A stretch of 64,000 nucleotides of DNA from Lysobacterales bacterium (lineage in GTDB: Bacteria > Pseudomonadota > Gammaproteobacteria > Xanthomonadales > Marinicellaceae), in assembly GCA_026982315.1 (NCBI GenBank), contig JALSHI010000014.1, forward strand, positions 22,144 through 86,143, written 5' to 3'. Below are positions 19,301-28,269 of this stretch, piece by piece (positions within the stretch are counted from its first letter, which is position 1; each line of letters opens with the position of its first letter). Both the position numbers and the translations under genes were made by a program. The notes under the pieces are model-generated. The model saw only the letters and a program-made list of their open reading frames with translations. It searched no databases and was not told where the DNA came from.

Positions 19301-20974
19301 CTAAAAAGATTTCCGCGCCTCAAGAATGACCTGAAAGCCGCTTAGATCACTGTCGCCACCCACAGGAAAGGCAAAATCAATATGAATCACCTTGCCATTG
19401 GCCGCTTCGGTGGGCACCAAGCGCAAGCCAAATCCGATATCTTTGACCGTTCTGTTTTCATCCGGGTCATCAGAACCCCAGGCGGTGGCCACATCAGCAA
19501 ACACGGCGGCGCCAAATTGCACCAGGTGGTAAGGATACCAGTCAAAATAAAAACGTTGCTCCACGGTCAGCAAGGCATTTTTTGGGGCCGTTAAATAGCG
19601 CACCGGAAAACCACGCAAACCGTTTTCGCCCCCCAGGGTGTTCTGGCGCTCGGGGAATAAATTATGGCCCATGCGAGTGGCTGCTTTGATATAGAAGCTG
19701 CGGTGACGGCTTTGAAACAGAAACCACTGGGCCTGCGCGCTGGCCAGCCCATCCAGCACCACCTGATTGCCATAAAAACCGCTCACATTGGCATTGAACA
19801 ATAATAGCTGATTGTCATTGGGTTGCCAGCCTTTGCTGTAGTCGGCTTGCCAGACCAGATGGCTGTCACTGGCGCCAAAAGCCACATGAGACCAACCCAG
19901 ACGGGCTTGCACATGATGCCCCAGGGACACGTCTTCGATCCGGCCCATATGTTGCAAATTGGTTTTTTCAATAAACTGATCTTGCAGGTATTCGTAACCC
20001 ACCCAGGGGTAAGCAAAATGCCTGTCAGCCGGAACGCGCTGTTGGGGATAGTTTTCCGTGGCCCGGAAACGATTATCGTCATCAGAAAAGCCGATCACAT
20101 AGCGCCGTGTGGCGCCGTCCTGGAAGCCATTTGAGCGCCCAAGCCAGGCTTCTGCCAACTGCCTTTTCTGGCCAATTTCCGAAGTGATTTCCCCATTGCG
20201 GTACAGAGGGTTATCCAGCCGGTGGGAAAACAGATGCAGCCCCCAGGCACGGCGGCTGTCCAGGGAGTAAAACGGTTTTTGCCATTCAATTTCCCCGATA
20301 TGTCCGTCGGAGTTATTTTGGTAAAGCAATTTGATTCGTTGTCGACTGCCTGCCAGATTGGGGTCGATATAACGCAGAATTTTCTCTGTACGGTCGATGC
20401 CGTGACGATACTTGATTTGTAAGTTCTTGCCCAGGCCGAGGAAGTTTTCTTCTTCGATTTCAACTGCCCAGCGGTTTTTCCCACCGCCGCGGCCAAAGGA
20501 AAAATTCGGTGTTAAAGTCCAGTTATCCCTGGTCGTCACTTGCACGGTTACCGCATCACCGCACACGGACACCGGCGTAACAATCGCATCACGGATATAG
20601 GAAAAGCCACGCAAATGGCGCTCGGTTTCGGCCAACACCCGGGGGTCAAAGGCGTCCCCGGGCTGAAACAGCAGTTCCCGTTTAATAATTTCTTCCCGGG
20701 TTTTGATGTGAAAACGGTTGGCCAACCGATTAATGCGGTGATTCTGGTCTTTCTGACTGGTGTCAAAAATATTCCGCACATCCAGTTTAATGCGGCCAAT
20801 GCGCCACTCCGCAGAGGGGTGAGTCTGCTCTTGATGATTTAACGGCCGACACGGGGAGTCGGCGGTGGTGATGGCAGGCTCGCGGGCAAAAACCTGCTGG
20901 CATAACAGCAATCCATATACACATAGGGCTGAATTCAACCAGATGGTATTTAGGTTTTTCGGCGCCTTGTCCAT
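19301..20974 (-). CDS. Omp85/BamA-family outer membrane protein with one POTRA domain
   Basis: Omp85 proteins insert or translocate proteins, or possibly lipids, at the outer membrane. The 557-residue product has a signal peptide ending near QQVFA, one recognisable POTRA domain (about 80-150, with ELLFQPGDAFDPRVLAETE and TRDNWTL), and a barrel ending in the aromatic pattern VILEARKSF. The conserved loop-6 motif appears as GLRGF. With one POTRA and no TamA- or BamA-like length it is neither of these. It lies at the end of the minus-strand Mla-like operon after holD. An in-frame ATG at 20992 is an alternative start. Confidence 0.82.
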   Translation of the reverse strand: MDKAPKNLNTIWLNSALCVYGLLLCQQVFAREPAITTADSPCRPLNHQEQTHPSAEWRIGRIKLDVRNIFDTSQKDQNHRINRLANRFHIKTREEIIKRELLFQPGDAFDPRVLAETERHLRGFSYIRDAIVTPVSVCGDAVTVQVTTRDNWTLTPNFSFGRGGGKNRWAVEIEEENFLGLGKNLQIKYRHGIDRTEKILRYIDPNLAGSRQRIKLLYQNNSDGHIGEIEWQKPFYSLDSRRAWGLHLFSHRLDNPLYRNGEITSEIGQKRQLAEAWLGRSNGFQDGATRRYVIGFSDDDNRFRATENYPQQRVPADRHFAYPWVGYEYLQDQFIEKTNLQHMGRIEDVSLGHHVQARLGWSHVAFGASDSHLVWQADYSKGWQPNDNQLLLFNANVSGFYGNQVVLDGLASAQAQWFLFQSRHRSFYIKAATRMGHNLFPERQNTLGGENGLRGFPVRYLTAPKNALLTVEQRFYFDWYPYHLVQFGAAVFADVATAWGSDDPDENRTVKDIGFGLRLVPTEAANGKVIHIDFAFPVGGDSDLSGFQVILEARKSF

Positions 20975-21378
20975 TGTTTCAATGTGTTCCATACGGGTCT
21001 TTTCAATGCAGGGTTCTTTAGCATATCATCCAAACTCGCCAAATAGATTCGTTGATTGTCTTTGTTCTCCCTGAGCGTGTCAAACTCCAATCGCCATCCG
21101 TCTGGTAGATCCACCGACACATGGGCTGTGGAAATTACTGTGATTTTACAAGCGCGCGGACTCTCACCAATGGCCTGAAGAATTTTCTCAAGCAGCTCTC
21201 TATGCGCCGATGGCAACTCGCCGCCGGGCTGCTGTATGCTGGTAGTCTCAGCGGGCGGGTTCAGATCCGGCAAGGCGTCACTTTGATGTACTGCAGCCTG
21301 CTGTGCGCTATCGCCACAACGCCGCCGCCACGGCCGCAAGCCCAGTAACGCCATAGACTGAGGATGCAGCTTAATCAT
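20950..21378 (-). CDS. holD: Divergent DNA polymerase III psi subunit (HolD-like)
   Basis: HolD (psi) joins the clamp loader to the chi subunit and SSB. The 142-residue protein begins with the family's N-terminal chi-binding segment (MALLGLRPWRRR, compare the psi pattern LGI-x-W-x-RR) and ends with DDMLKNPALKRPVWNTL, which aligns with the psi C-terminal helix pattern of residues such as NP, A, R and W. In between, PDGWRLEF also matches. A Pro/Gln-rich linker of about 40 residues is inserted after the N-terminus. It overlaps the auxiliary lipoprotein gene by eight bases and the Omp85 gene by about 25. HolD evolves fast, so I regard this as likely, not proven. Confidence 0.6.
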   Translation of the reverse strand: MIKLHPQSMALLGLRPWRRRCGDSAQQAAVHQSDALPDLNPPAETTSIQQPGGELPSAHRELLEKILQAIGESPRACKITVISTAHVSVDLPDGWRLEFDTLRENKDNQRIYLASLDDMLKNPALKRPVWNTLKQWTRRRKT

Positions 21379-22021
21379 GTTTTTCAACGGCTTTGCCAGC
21401 GGTTTCCGCGGCAGACATGCGGGCGCGAATGGCCGCGTCCACCTGTTGCATCACGGTTTCGCTCATGGCGCTGACCGCCGCCACAAAGGCGCTGATGCTG
21501 TTTTCGGGCAAGTCCCGCTGTTGCCGGAAGGTTTGCAGGTAACGCTGTTGTTTGCGCGCATCCAGCCATTCCACCCGCACACCAAGCGTGGCGGTTTGTT
21601 TGTTTTTTTCCAGCGCCAACAAGGTGACCAGTACGGTATCATGGCGAGGATGGGGTGGTTTGATATCCAGCACCTGCGGCCATAAACCAGACTGCGAAGC
21701 CCAGTCCAGAAACAGGTTCTGCCAGATGACGCGCGGCGAGTCCAGCCAAAAGTGATGGTGCATTTGCACCCGGGCACCATCCCCGGCCACCGCCAGCATC
21801 GGCCGGGAACCAACAACACCCAATGCCTGGGCCCGGGGAATGTAAACCGGCACTGAACGCTGTGGCACCGGCGCGTTTTCGACCCATTCCAATCTGACTT
21901 GCAGGGGATAATACTGGCGATCGACCACCATACCCCGCTTATGGCAACCACTCAACCCGATGGTAGTGAATAAAACCAGCCACCAGGCCCATACCGGTTT
22001 TGCAAAGAATCGTGTTTTCAT
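21371..22021 (-). CDS. ABC-type transport auxiliary lipoprotein (PqiC-like)
   Basis: This family supplies a periplasmic or outer-membrane lipoprotein to MCE lipid transport systems. The 216-residue product has a signal peptide with lipobox LSGC (Cys26), then a beta-rich domain typical of the group (VPVYIPRAQALGVVGSRPMLAV, LDSPRVIWQNL, VSAMSETVMQQ). The position directly after the MCE gene, with ATGA overlap at 22018-22021, is the main support. A short acidic/basic tail ends it. Fold assignment is from pattern and context. Confidence 0.72.
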   Translation of the reverse strand: MKTRFFAKPVWAWWLVLFTTIGLSGCHKRGMVVDRQYYPLQVRLEWVENAPVPQRSVPVYIPRAQALGVVGSRPMLAVAGDGARVQMHHHFWLDSPRVIWQNLFLDWASQSGLWPQVLDIKPPHPRHDTVLVTLLALEKNKQTATLGVRVEWLDARKQQRYLQTFRQQRDLPENSISAFVAAVSAMSETVMQQVDAAIRARMSAAETAGKAVEKHD

Positions 22022-22935
22022 CGTTCTTCATCCGCTGGTTGTCCTTTGGGCGCGAATATCAGCCGCGAGGGATTACGCCGCAGTTCATCAGTCAATTCAT
22101 TCAGGTTCATGCTGGCGCTTTCCAGTTCAGTGGTAATGGTATCCAGCCGCACGGAAACCAATCCCACGGACTCCACCAATTGAGTCATAACCGCATCTAT
22201 CCGGGGATCATTTTCCGCCACCAGTTCATGCGCCTGCGCTATCAAGGTGTTGACCTTTTCTCCGGCCTGTTTCAGGGATTCGCTGAATTGCTGGCTATTG
22301 ACCAGCAAGGCGTTGATGCGCTCGGCATTCTCCTTGTTAAGCATTTCGCCGGTGGCGTCAATCAGCTGATTGAGCTGACCGGTGGCCTTGTTGACATTTT
22401 CCAGCAGCTGGGGAATCTGGACATTCAGCGTTCGGGTCAGACTGTCTGTGCGCTGGTACAGCAGGTCTATTAAAGGCACAATTTTTTCCTGGTTCAGCTT
22501 TTCAAAGTCCCGCGCCAAGTCAGTCATCACGGCCATCAGGTTTGTGGCTTCCTCACCCGGAATTTCTGAGCCTGGCGGCAAAAAACGGGGGCTTTTTCCA
22601 GCCTTGATATTGACCGATACATCGCCAAGCAAGCCGGTCGCCTGAACCACGGCTTTTGAGCCCTCAGGAATTTTCCAACCGGCCTTGATCTTGTAGTTGA
22701 CCTTGAAGCGCACCGGCGCCAGACTTTCCGGCGTTATCGAGTCAATCTGACCAATGCGATAGCCCTCAAAATAAACCGGTTTGCCAAAGTCCAAACCGGT
22801 GACATTCCTGAAGCGACTGTAATATGTGTCACTGGCCGCCGGGGAACCGGTCAGGTACACCATAATGGCCAGCGTCATGGCGATCACCACCAGGCTAAAC
22901 AGGCCAACAATAAAATAGGTTTTGCTTGATTTCAT
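22018..22935 (-). CDS. mlaD: MCE-domain protein MlaD-type
   Basis: MlaD-type proteins form hexameric rings in the inner membrane and bind phospholipids for transport between membranes. The 305-residue product has an N-terminal membrane helix (about 8-28), the MCE domain (about 38-120, with RFRNVTGLDFGKPVYFEGYRIGQI split across residues and GLLGDVSVNI), and a long helical C-terminal part ending in NPSRLIF, as in longer Ttg2C/PqiB-like members. It is coupled upstream to the ATPase gene by a short gap and downstream to the auxiliary lipoprotein gene. Confidence 0.92.
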   Translation of the reverse strand: MKSSKTYFIVGLFSLVVIAMTLAIMVYLTGSPAASDTYYSRFRNVTGLDFGKPVYFEGYRIGQIDSITPESLAPVRFKVNYKIKAGWKIPEGSKAVVQATGLLGDVSVNIKAGKSPRFLPPGSEIPGEEATNLMAVMTDLARDFEKLNQEKIVPLIDLLYQRTDSLTRTLNVQIPQLLENVNKATGQLNQLIDATGEMLNKENAERINALLVNSQQFSESLKQAGEKVNTLIAQAHELVAENDPRIDAVMTQLVESVGLVSVRLDTITTELESASMNLNELTDELRRNPSRLIFAPKGQPADEER

Positions 22936-22950
22936 GCCCTTCTCCTGGGG

Positions 22951-23787
22951 TTATTTTTTCTTGTCCAGCGCCTGGGTCAACCGTTGCAGATATTTTTGCG
23001 GATCTACCGCCGAGTGCAATGGCTGCCGTCGAATCATGGCCTGGATAATGGGGTTGTCGGCATTTTTGACCTCATCGGGGGTGCCTGTCATTAGAATCCG
23101 GCCTTCATGCAGAAAGGTGATTTTGTCTGCAATGGTGAAGGCGCTATCCAGATCGTGGGTAACCACAATCATGGTGATACCCATGGCCTTGCGCAGTTGC
23201 AATATCAGTTCGTCCAGCTCCGCAGCCAAAATCGGATCCAGTCCTGCAGAGGGCTCGTCAAACAGGAGCAACAAGGGATCACGCACAATGGCCCGGGCCA
23301 GCGCCGCCCGCTTGACCATGCCACCGGATAACTGGGATGGGTAATAGTCCTCGTAGCCACCCAGGTTGACCACTTCCAGCTTCATGCGAACAATAATGCG
23401 GATGGTTTTTTCATCCAGATCGGTAAATTCTCGCAATGGCAAGGCCACATTTTCGCCCACCGTCATATCCGACAACAAAGCGCCATTCTGGAATGACACC
23501 CCGAGCTTCCACAGGACGTCGAGCTTTTCCAGAAATGAAATCCGGTGAATGTCCCGCCCCATCACCAACACGCGCCCGGCGGTGGGCTGGTACAGGCCGA
23601 CAATATGCCACAGCAGTGTGCTTTTCCCAGAGCCAGAGCCGCCCATAATCACCCGAATTTCTCCGGCTTCCACGCGCAGATCGACACCTTTGAGAATCAC
23701 CTTGTCCCCATACTGGGTCACCAGGTTTTCCACCACCACGATATCGCGGCGGGGTTGCGTGTCTTTCTGTGGCCGGTTCTGCTTCAT
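22951..23787 (-). CDS. mlaF: ABC transporter ATP-binding protein MlaF
   Basis: MlaF powers the lipid transport complex. The 278-residue protein has Walker A (GGSGSGKST), the signature motif LSGGM, Walker B (LLLLFDEPSAGLD) and the switch histidine (VTHDL). The sequence from PGEVRVIMGG-like start to AMIRRQPL end matches the usual length. It overlaps mlaE as ATGA at 23784-23787 and precedes the MCE gene by 15 bases. Confidence 0.96.
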   Translation of the reverse strand: MKQNRPQKDTQPRRDIVVVENLVTQYGDKVILKGVDLRVEAGEIRVIMGGSGSGKSTLLWHIVGLYQPTAGRVLVMGRDIHRISFLEKLDVLWKLGVSFQNGALLSDMTVGENVALPLREFTDLDEKTIRIIVRMKLEVVNLGGYEDYYPSQLSGGMVKRAALARAIVRDPLLLLFDEPSAGLDPILAAELDELILQLRKAMGITMIVVTHDLDSAFTIADKITFLHEGRILMTGTPDEVKNADNPIIQAMIRRQPLHSAVDPQKYLQRLTQALDKKK

Positions 23788-24572
23788 TGGGTCAGGAAAT
23801 AGCTGAAAATCATGTCTGTAATCACGATCAAGGCAATGGAGATGACCACCGTTTGTGTGGTAGCCCGGCCGACTCCCTCGGCACCACCTTTGACTTGCAG
23901 CCCCATGGTCGCCCCCACCAGGGCAATGATGACGGCAAACACCACACTTTTGATAAGCCCCTGCATGATATCTCCAAGCACCAGCACATCGAGACTGGTC
24001 TTCATGTAAGCAGCCAAGGTCATGTCCATCTTGCCGATACTAAACAGGGCGCCTCCCAAAATACCACTGATATCCGCCAGAATAATCAACATGGGCAAAG
24101 CCAGCACCATGGCAATCAAAGGCGGCAGCACCAAAAACCGCACCGGCACGATGCCCATCACTTTGAGGGCGTCCACTTCCTGGTTCACCACTTGTGAACC
24201 GATTTTGGCCGCCAGGGCGGCGCCACTGCGGCCTGCCACGATAATCCCGGTAATCAGGGGCGAAAACTCTCGGGTGACTGATTTGGCGATGGCCAGCAAG
24301 ACCTGGGACTCCGCCCCGAAGGTGCTCAGGGCATACAACAACTGGATGGCCAGCATCATACCCACCACCACAGAAAGGCCATTGACAATCAGCGTGGCGT
24401 TCACTCCGATTTTGCGAAACTCCTCGGCAATTTGCCACCCATGAACCCGCTGTTTGTATTTCGGCCCCATGACCAGCCAATAGAGACATTCGAACAACAG
24501 GCTGATACCAAAGCCGAAGCGCGCGATGGCTTCTGCCACACGCGCGCCCAGGGACTCAATCAGTGCGCGCAT
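23784..24572 (-). CDS. mlaE: MlaE family lipid ABC permease
   Basis: MlaE is the permease of the lipid transport complex. The 262-residue protein (ATG at 24572, MRALIESLGARV) has about five membrane segments and the conserved blocks FSPLITGIIVAGRSGAA, NQEVDALKVMGI and GLQVKGGAEGVGRATT. A second in-frame ATG at 24578 is two codons earlier. The start overlaps the STAS gene by about 17 bases, and it ends inside the mlaF start. Confidence 0.94.
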   Translation of the reverse strand: MRALIESLGARVAEAIARFGFGISLLFECLYWLVMGPKYKQRVHGWQIAEEFRKIGVNATLIVNGLSVVVGMMLAIQLLYALSTFGAESQVLLAIAKSVTREFSPLITGIIVAGRSGAALAAKIGSQVVNQEVDALKVMGIVPVRFLVLPPLIAMVLALPMLIILADISGILGGALFSIGKMDMTLAAYMKTSLDVLVLGDIMQGLIKSVVFAVIIALVGATMGLQVKGGAEGVGRATTQTVVISIALIVITDMIFSYFLTQ

Positions 24573-24891
24573 GGGCATCCAGAATGGTAAATACCTTGTC
24601 CAGCCGCGCCAGCTCCAGAATCGAGCGCACCCGCGGACTGGGGGTTCGCAGGGCAAAATGCTTGTTGTTTTCCTGGGCGAACTGGAGCCCTTCCACCAAA
24701 GCCGCTATGCCGGAGGAGTCGATATAATCCACATCACTGAAATCCACCTGGACGTCATCCACCATGTTCAGCGCATTGAGAATGTGTTTGCGCAAAGCCG
24801 GCGAGTTCGACAAATCAATTTCGCCATGGGGCTGCAAGATAATGCAATTATCCTGCCGCTGGAAAGAAATCAAATCTTGTTCGCTGTGCAT
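24556..24891 (-). CDS. STAS domain protein (MlaB-type or anti-sigma factor antagonist-like)
   Basis: STAS proteins include MlaB, which binds MlaF, and SpoIIAA-like antagonists. The 111-residue product has the STAS core: GEIDLSNSPALRKHI, VDFSDVDYIDSSGIAAL with Ser59/Ser60 at the site that can be phosphorylated in antagonists. It begins the operon that continues to mlaE, mlaF and mlaD, so an MlaB-like regulatory role is inferred. The well-formed DSSG motif is more antagonist-like than in many MlaB proteins. Confidence 0.82.
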   Translation of the reverse strand: MHSEQDLISFQRQDNCIILQPHGEIDLSNSPALRKHILNALNMVDDVQVDFSDVDYIDSSGIAALVEGLQFAQENNKHFALRTPSPRVRSILELARLDKVFTILDAHARTD

Positions 24892-24965
24892 GCGAAAATT
24901 CCTTGGGAGAGTCTCTGCCAGTTTAACCCGCGTTTAACATGATGTGAATAGCCCATAGGGCAGGT

Positions 24966-26033
24966 CTATGCCTTGATCAGTCCCTGTTTTTGCATACTCT
25001 TGACCATATCCCTGAAAGTGTTTTCCACCGGGTGGTAATGTAAACCCAGCTCCCGAATACTGCGGCGGTTATCAAACGCCAAGGCGTAGCCCACATTATT
25101 TTTAATGTAGCGGGTGGTTAAACCAAACAACCAGCCTGTCAAGTAAAGGAGAATTTTGGGCGCTGTTTTTTTCGGCAAGTGGAATTTGCCTGGAAACAGC
25201 CGCTCAATGATTTGCGCCATTTGCAGCACGCTCATCACCTTATTAACCACAATATAACGACCACGGGCACGGGATTCGGTCATGGCCGCCACATGGGCGT
25301 CAGCGACATCACGCACATCCACCAGGGCAAAACGAAGATCCGGCGCTCCGGCTGCAAGCTTGCCTGAAAGCATGTTGCGCATAAAGGTGAGGCTTTCCGA
25401 ATGACTGCGTGGTGACAACAGCGACCCCATCACAAAACCAGGGTTAATCACTGCCAACTGCCACTGGCTCTGGTTTTCATGCAATTCCCAAGCCAGCTTT
25501 TCCGCCAGTGTTTTGGAATAACTGTAAGGCTGGTGGTTGATGTTGCTGGTGTGGTTAAAGTGCGCTTCGCTAAATTGCTCCAGCCCCTGATCCTGCATAT
25601 CACGCGCATCCCCGTAGATGGCCGCCACACTGGAGGTCAGCACCACTTTCTTCACCGAGCCAGAGCGCGTGGCCGCTTGCAATACATTGCGGGTGCCCTG
25701 CACTGCCGGCTCAATCAGGTCCGTCTGGGCGTCCGCGATTTTTAATCTGAATGGCGAGGCCATGTGAATCACGGCATCGGCTCCCTGTACGGCTGCGTCA
25801 AAAGCTCCTTCATGGCGCAAATCCGCCGCGAAAGGGTGCAGGGTTCCAGCACTGTTGTCTGCTATCCGCTGCAAATGGGCATACTTATCGGCGGCCTGCA
25901 GATTCCGCACCGACAAACGCACATGATGACCCTGTTCCAATAGCTGTTTCACCACCCACGAACCAACATACCCGGTTCCACCGGTGACCATGACAGTCAA
26001 GCCTGTGCCTGTACAATCTTTCCGGTCAGTCAT
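24966..26033 (-). CDS. Extended SDR-family NAD(P)-dependent reductase/epimerase
   Basis: The product resembles dihydroflavonol-4-reductase-like SDR enzymes. The ATG at 26033 is chosen (355 residues) because a G-rich ribosome binding site (GGGGGGG) precedes it. The Rossmann motif GGTGYVG is near residue 16, HMA and LTSS segments follow, and the catalytic YxxxK is PYSYSKTLAEK. A C-terminal hydrophobic stretch (ILLYLTGWLFGLTTRYI) may touch the membrane. The substrate is unknown. It is a single gene between the Mla operon and the hydrolase operon. Confidence 0.82.
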   Translation of the reverse strand: MTDRKDCTGTGLTVMVTGGTGYVGSWVVKQLLEQGHHVRLSVRNLQAADKYAHLQRIADNSAGTLHPFAADLRHEGAFDAAVQGADAVIHMASPFRLKIADAQTDLIEPAVQGTRNVLQAATRSGSVKKVVLTSSVAAIYGDARDMQDQGLEQFSEAHFNHTSNINHQPYSYSKTLAEKLAWELHENQSQWQLAVINPGFVMGSLLSPRSHSESLTFMRNMLSGKLAAGAPDLRFALVDVRDVADAHVAAMTESRARGRYIVVNKVMSVLQMAQIIERLFPGKFHLPKKTAPKILLYLTGWLFGLTTRYIKNNVGYALAFDNRRSIRELGLHYHPVENTFRDMVKSMQKQGLIKA

Positions 26034-26143
26034 TATCCCCCCCGTGCAGCCGCTGGCTACCATGCAGATCATAAAACCGCCACGCTCTAATCTGTGGCTA
26101 TAACCGGATTATCGCGCCTGGGGCTGTCTGTTGCAAACCAGCG

Positions 26144-27376
26144 TTAATGCGCAGAAGATGTGTGGTCGGCCACTATGCGCCATTGTCCCTGAGATTTTTT
26201 CCAGAAAAGGGTGAACAAGCCGCGTGGAGAAGACGGGTTCTTGTCGCCATAGTCCAATTGCCAGCGGCCAAACACTATGGCGAAATCCGCCGCTGGCTGG
26301 CGTAATTCCAGAATGCGAAACCGCAATTGCCCCATGCCCGCTGACTGGCCACCGGGGCCATATCGCTTTTTGTAACGGTTCAGGGTATTCCGCCAGCCAT
26401 AGGTGATGTGGTCGCCACTGGCAAAACGCAATTGCTCACTGTTTTCATAGCCTTGCATAAAAGCGTCAAGATCGCCCTGGTTCCAGGCCTGTTGCTGGCG
26501 GCTTAACACGGCCTGAATCGCCAGGCTGTCGGGGTTAAGCTTCTGCCAGTTTTCCAGCAGAATATCCACAACCTCGTCCAGGTACAAGTCGCGGAAAAAG
26601 TGATCTGCGCCGTCAATTTCGTGGCCGCGCACATGTTTCAGACGGGTATCTGCAGAGATTTCCTGCAGGCGAATAACACCCGCGGAGGTATCCTCACTGC
26701 CCACAAAAACATCCACAGGCACACGAATGGCCGCCAGCGCATCCAGCAAGCTGACAGCGCCATTGCGCTGATAGGATGCTCGCGTGGATGGCGCCACCTG
26801 CGAGGCCGCAGCGCAATGCAAAAAGGCCCTGGAAGCATCATTCTGGCCATGAACGCTTTTGATGTTAGACTCGCCTCCGGCCCGGTTGGCCATGGGCGCC
26901 AACAGCGCCATGGCCACCACGGCAGGATCATGCTGGCCTGCCTGATACTGGGCCACTTGCAAGCCACCACGGGAATGACCCATTAAAATGATTTGGTGCC
27001 GGCCCTGCTTTTTCAGCCAGTCACTCCAGGCTGCAATCTCTTGTGCCGCATCTTCATGAAGGTGGGTCTGCGGCACATCACAAGGCATGAAGCCATGACG
27101 GTTGTCCCGATTTAGTGTCAGGTTAATCGCCAGGGAATCATAGCCATTTTCCAGCAACAAATCTTGCGCTTGCTGGATAATTTCCATGTCCTTGTGGCCC
27201 ATGGTGCCATGCACCAGCAGCACAACTGGTTTGTCGGCGCCACCGGGGGTGGTTTCCCAGTCTGCATTGGCGGTATACGCACCCATCGGGATCTGAACTT
27301 CCCCGGCCAGAACCGGCAGAACACTTACCAGAGCCAGCATCACCAGGGCATAGAGAAACCGGAGCACCAACAACAT
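26144..27376 (-). CDS. Exported alpha/beta hydrolase fused to an NTF2-like domain
   Basis: The 410-residue protein has a signal peptide or anchor (1-24), then a hydrolase domain: oxyanion region LLVHGTMG, nucleophile Ser135 in GHSRGG, acid in VFVGSEDTS, and His in GADHFF. From about residue 290 to the end a second domain follows (LSRQQQAWNQGDLDAFMQGY, ending FTLFWKKSQGQWRIVADHTSS) with the SnoaL/DUF4440-type NTF2 pattern. It starts directly at the rhodanese stop (TAA then ATG with no gap), so the two are one message. The substrate is unknown. Confidence 0.78.
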   Translation of the reverse strand: MLLVLRFLYALVMLALVSVLPVLAGEVQIPMGAYTANADWETTPGGADKPVVLLVHGTMGHKDMEIIQQAQDLLLENGYDSLAINLTLNRDNRHGFMPCDVPQTHLHEDAAQEIAAWSDWLKKQGRHQIILMGHSRGGLQVAQYQAGQHDPAVVAMALLAPMANRAGGESNIKSVHGQNDASRAFLHCAAASQVAPSTRASYQRNGAVSLLDALAAIRVPVDVFVGSEDTSAGVIRLQEISADTRLKHVRGHEIDGADHFFRDLYLDEVVDILLENWQKLNPDSLAIQAVLSRQQQAWNQGDLDAFMQGYENSEQLRFASGDHITYGWRNTLNRYKKRYGPGGQSAGMGQLRFRILELRQPAADFAIVFGRWQLDYGDKNPSSPRGLFTLFWKKSQGQWRIVADHTSSAH

Positions 27377-27763
27377 TTAGAAGTGTAACGTGCGGAAGGC
27401 GATGGGATAACCACTGTCTTTCCAGGCGGTAAAGCCTCCCGCAATGGAAACCGGCTGAGAAAACCCCATTTCCTTGAGGGTTTTGGCCGCCAGCGCAGAC
27501 CGGTTGCCGCTGCGGCAGTAAACATAAATGGGTTCATTGGGGTTCCAGCCCAGTTGCTCCACCAGGTTATTGATCTGGAATTCCAGCATGCCCCGGGGAA
27601 TCCAGGCGGACTTGGGTATCACCCCTTGTTCCACTTCCTGCGGCTCGCGCACGTCCAGAATATGCAAGGGCGAGTGGCTGTCCAATAATCCGGAGAGTTC
27701 ATTAACAGAAATCTCGCCCACGTCTTGCAATGCGTCTATCACCATTTCCTGAGGAGTCTTCAT
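27377..27763 (-). CDS. Rhodanese-like sulfurtransferase
   Basis: Rhodanese-type enzymes carry sulfane sulfur on an active-site cysteine. The 128-residue protein has one rhodanese domain with active-site loop CRSGNRS (Cys83), the opening LHILDVREPQE, and the ending GGFTAWKDSGYP. It lies 57 bases after the ArsR gene and directly before the hydrolase. The arrangement suggests handling of sulfane sulfur under the control of the neighbouring regulator. Confidence 0.9.
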   Translation of the reverse strand: MKTPQEMVIDALQDVGEISVNELSGLLDSHSPLHILDVREPQEVEQGVIPKSAWIPRGMLEFQINNLVEQLGWNPNEPIYVYCRSGNRSALAAKTLKEMGFSQPVSIAGGFTAWKDSGYPIAFRTLHF

Positions 27764-27820
27764 GGAGTTTTCCTGTGTTTTTCATGAACAAAAGGGGTAG
27801 CAGCCATGCGGCTGCCCGGT

Positions 27821-28210
27821 TTAGCTTTTATCCGCCTCGTCTCCGGCCTGATCCGGCTCCTTGTCGACTGATTTGCCAGCGGTTGGGCAATATAAATCGC
27901 TCAAAACAGAAATGATGCGGGTGGTGTCGTGCTGGGCCAGGGAATAATGGATGACCTGGGATTCCCGCCGTGTTTTAACCAGCCCCTGCTTGCGCAAGGT
28001 GGCCAAATGCTGACTGAGTGCCGACTGGCTCAAACCGATTTGCCGGTGCAGTTCCGTGACCGAATGCTCCCGTTCTTCCAGTGCACACAAAATCATCAAG
28101 CGAGACTCACTGGCCAGGGTTTTCAGCATGCGCGCCGCCTGGCTGGCATTTTTCTTGAGTTCCTGAAACGGATGCGCGGGTTTGTGACTGTTATTGCCTT
28201 CGTGAGACAT
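27821..28210 (-). CDS. ArsR-family regulator of the BigR/SqrR persulfide-sensing type
   Basis: ArsR proteins are dimeric winged-helix repressors. Counting from the ATG at 28210 (129 residues, with GGAG eight bases upstream), the two cysteines are Cys42 (LMILCALEE) and Cys108 (LSDLYCPT), the same positions as the redox cysteines of BigR, and analogous to SqrR. The recognition helix LSQSALSQHLATLRKQGLVKTRRESQ matches this subfamily. An in-frame GTG at 28228 has no good ribosome binding site. The tail after residue 112 is acidic and disordered. Neighbours rhodanese and hydrolase fit a sulfane-sulfur response; the sensed molecule is inferred. Confidence 0.85.
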   Translation of the reverse strand: MSHEGNNSHKPAHPFQELKKNASQAARMLKTLASESRLMILCALEEREHSVTELHRQIGLSQSALSQHLATLRKQGLVKTRRESQVIHYSLAQHDTTRIISVLSDLYCPTAGKSVDKEPDQAGDEADKS

Positions 28211-28269
28211 GCGGTTTACTCCAGCCACAACACGCAGCCAGGCAATATCCTGACTGTGCTTGGCTTTTC

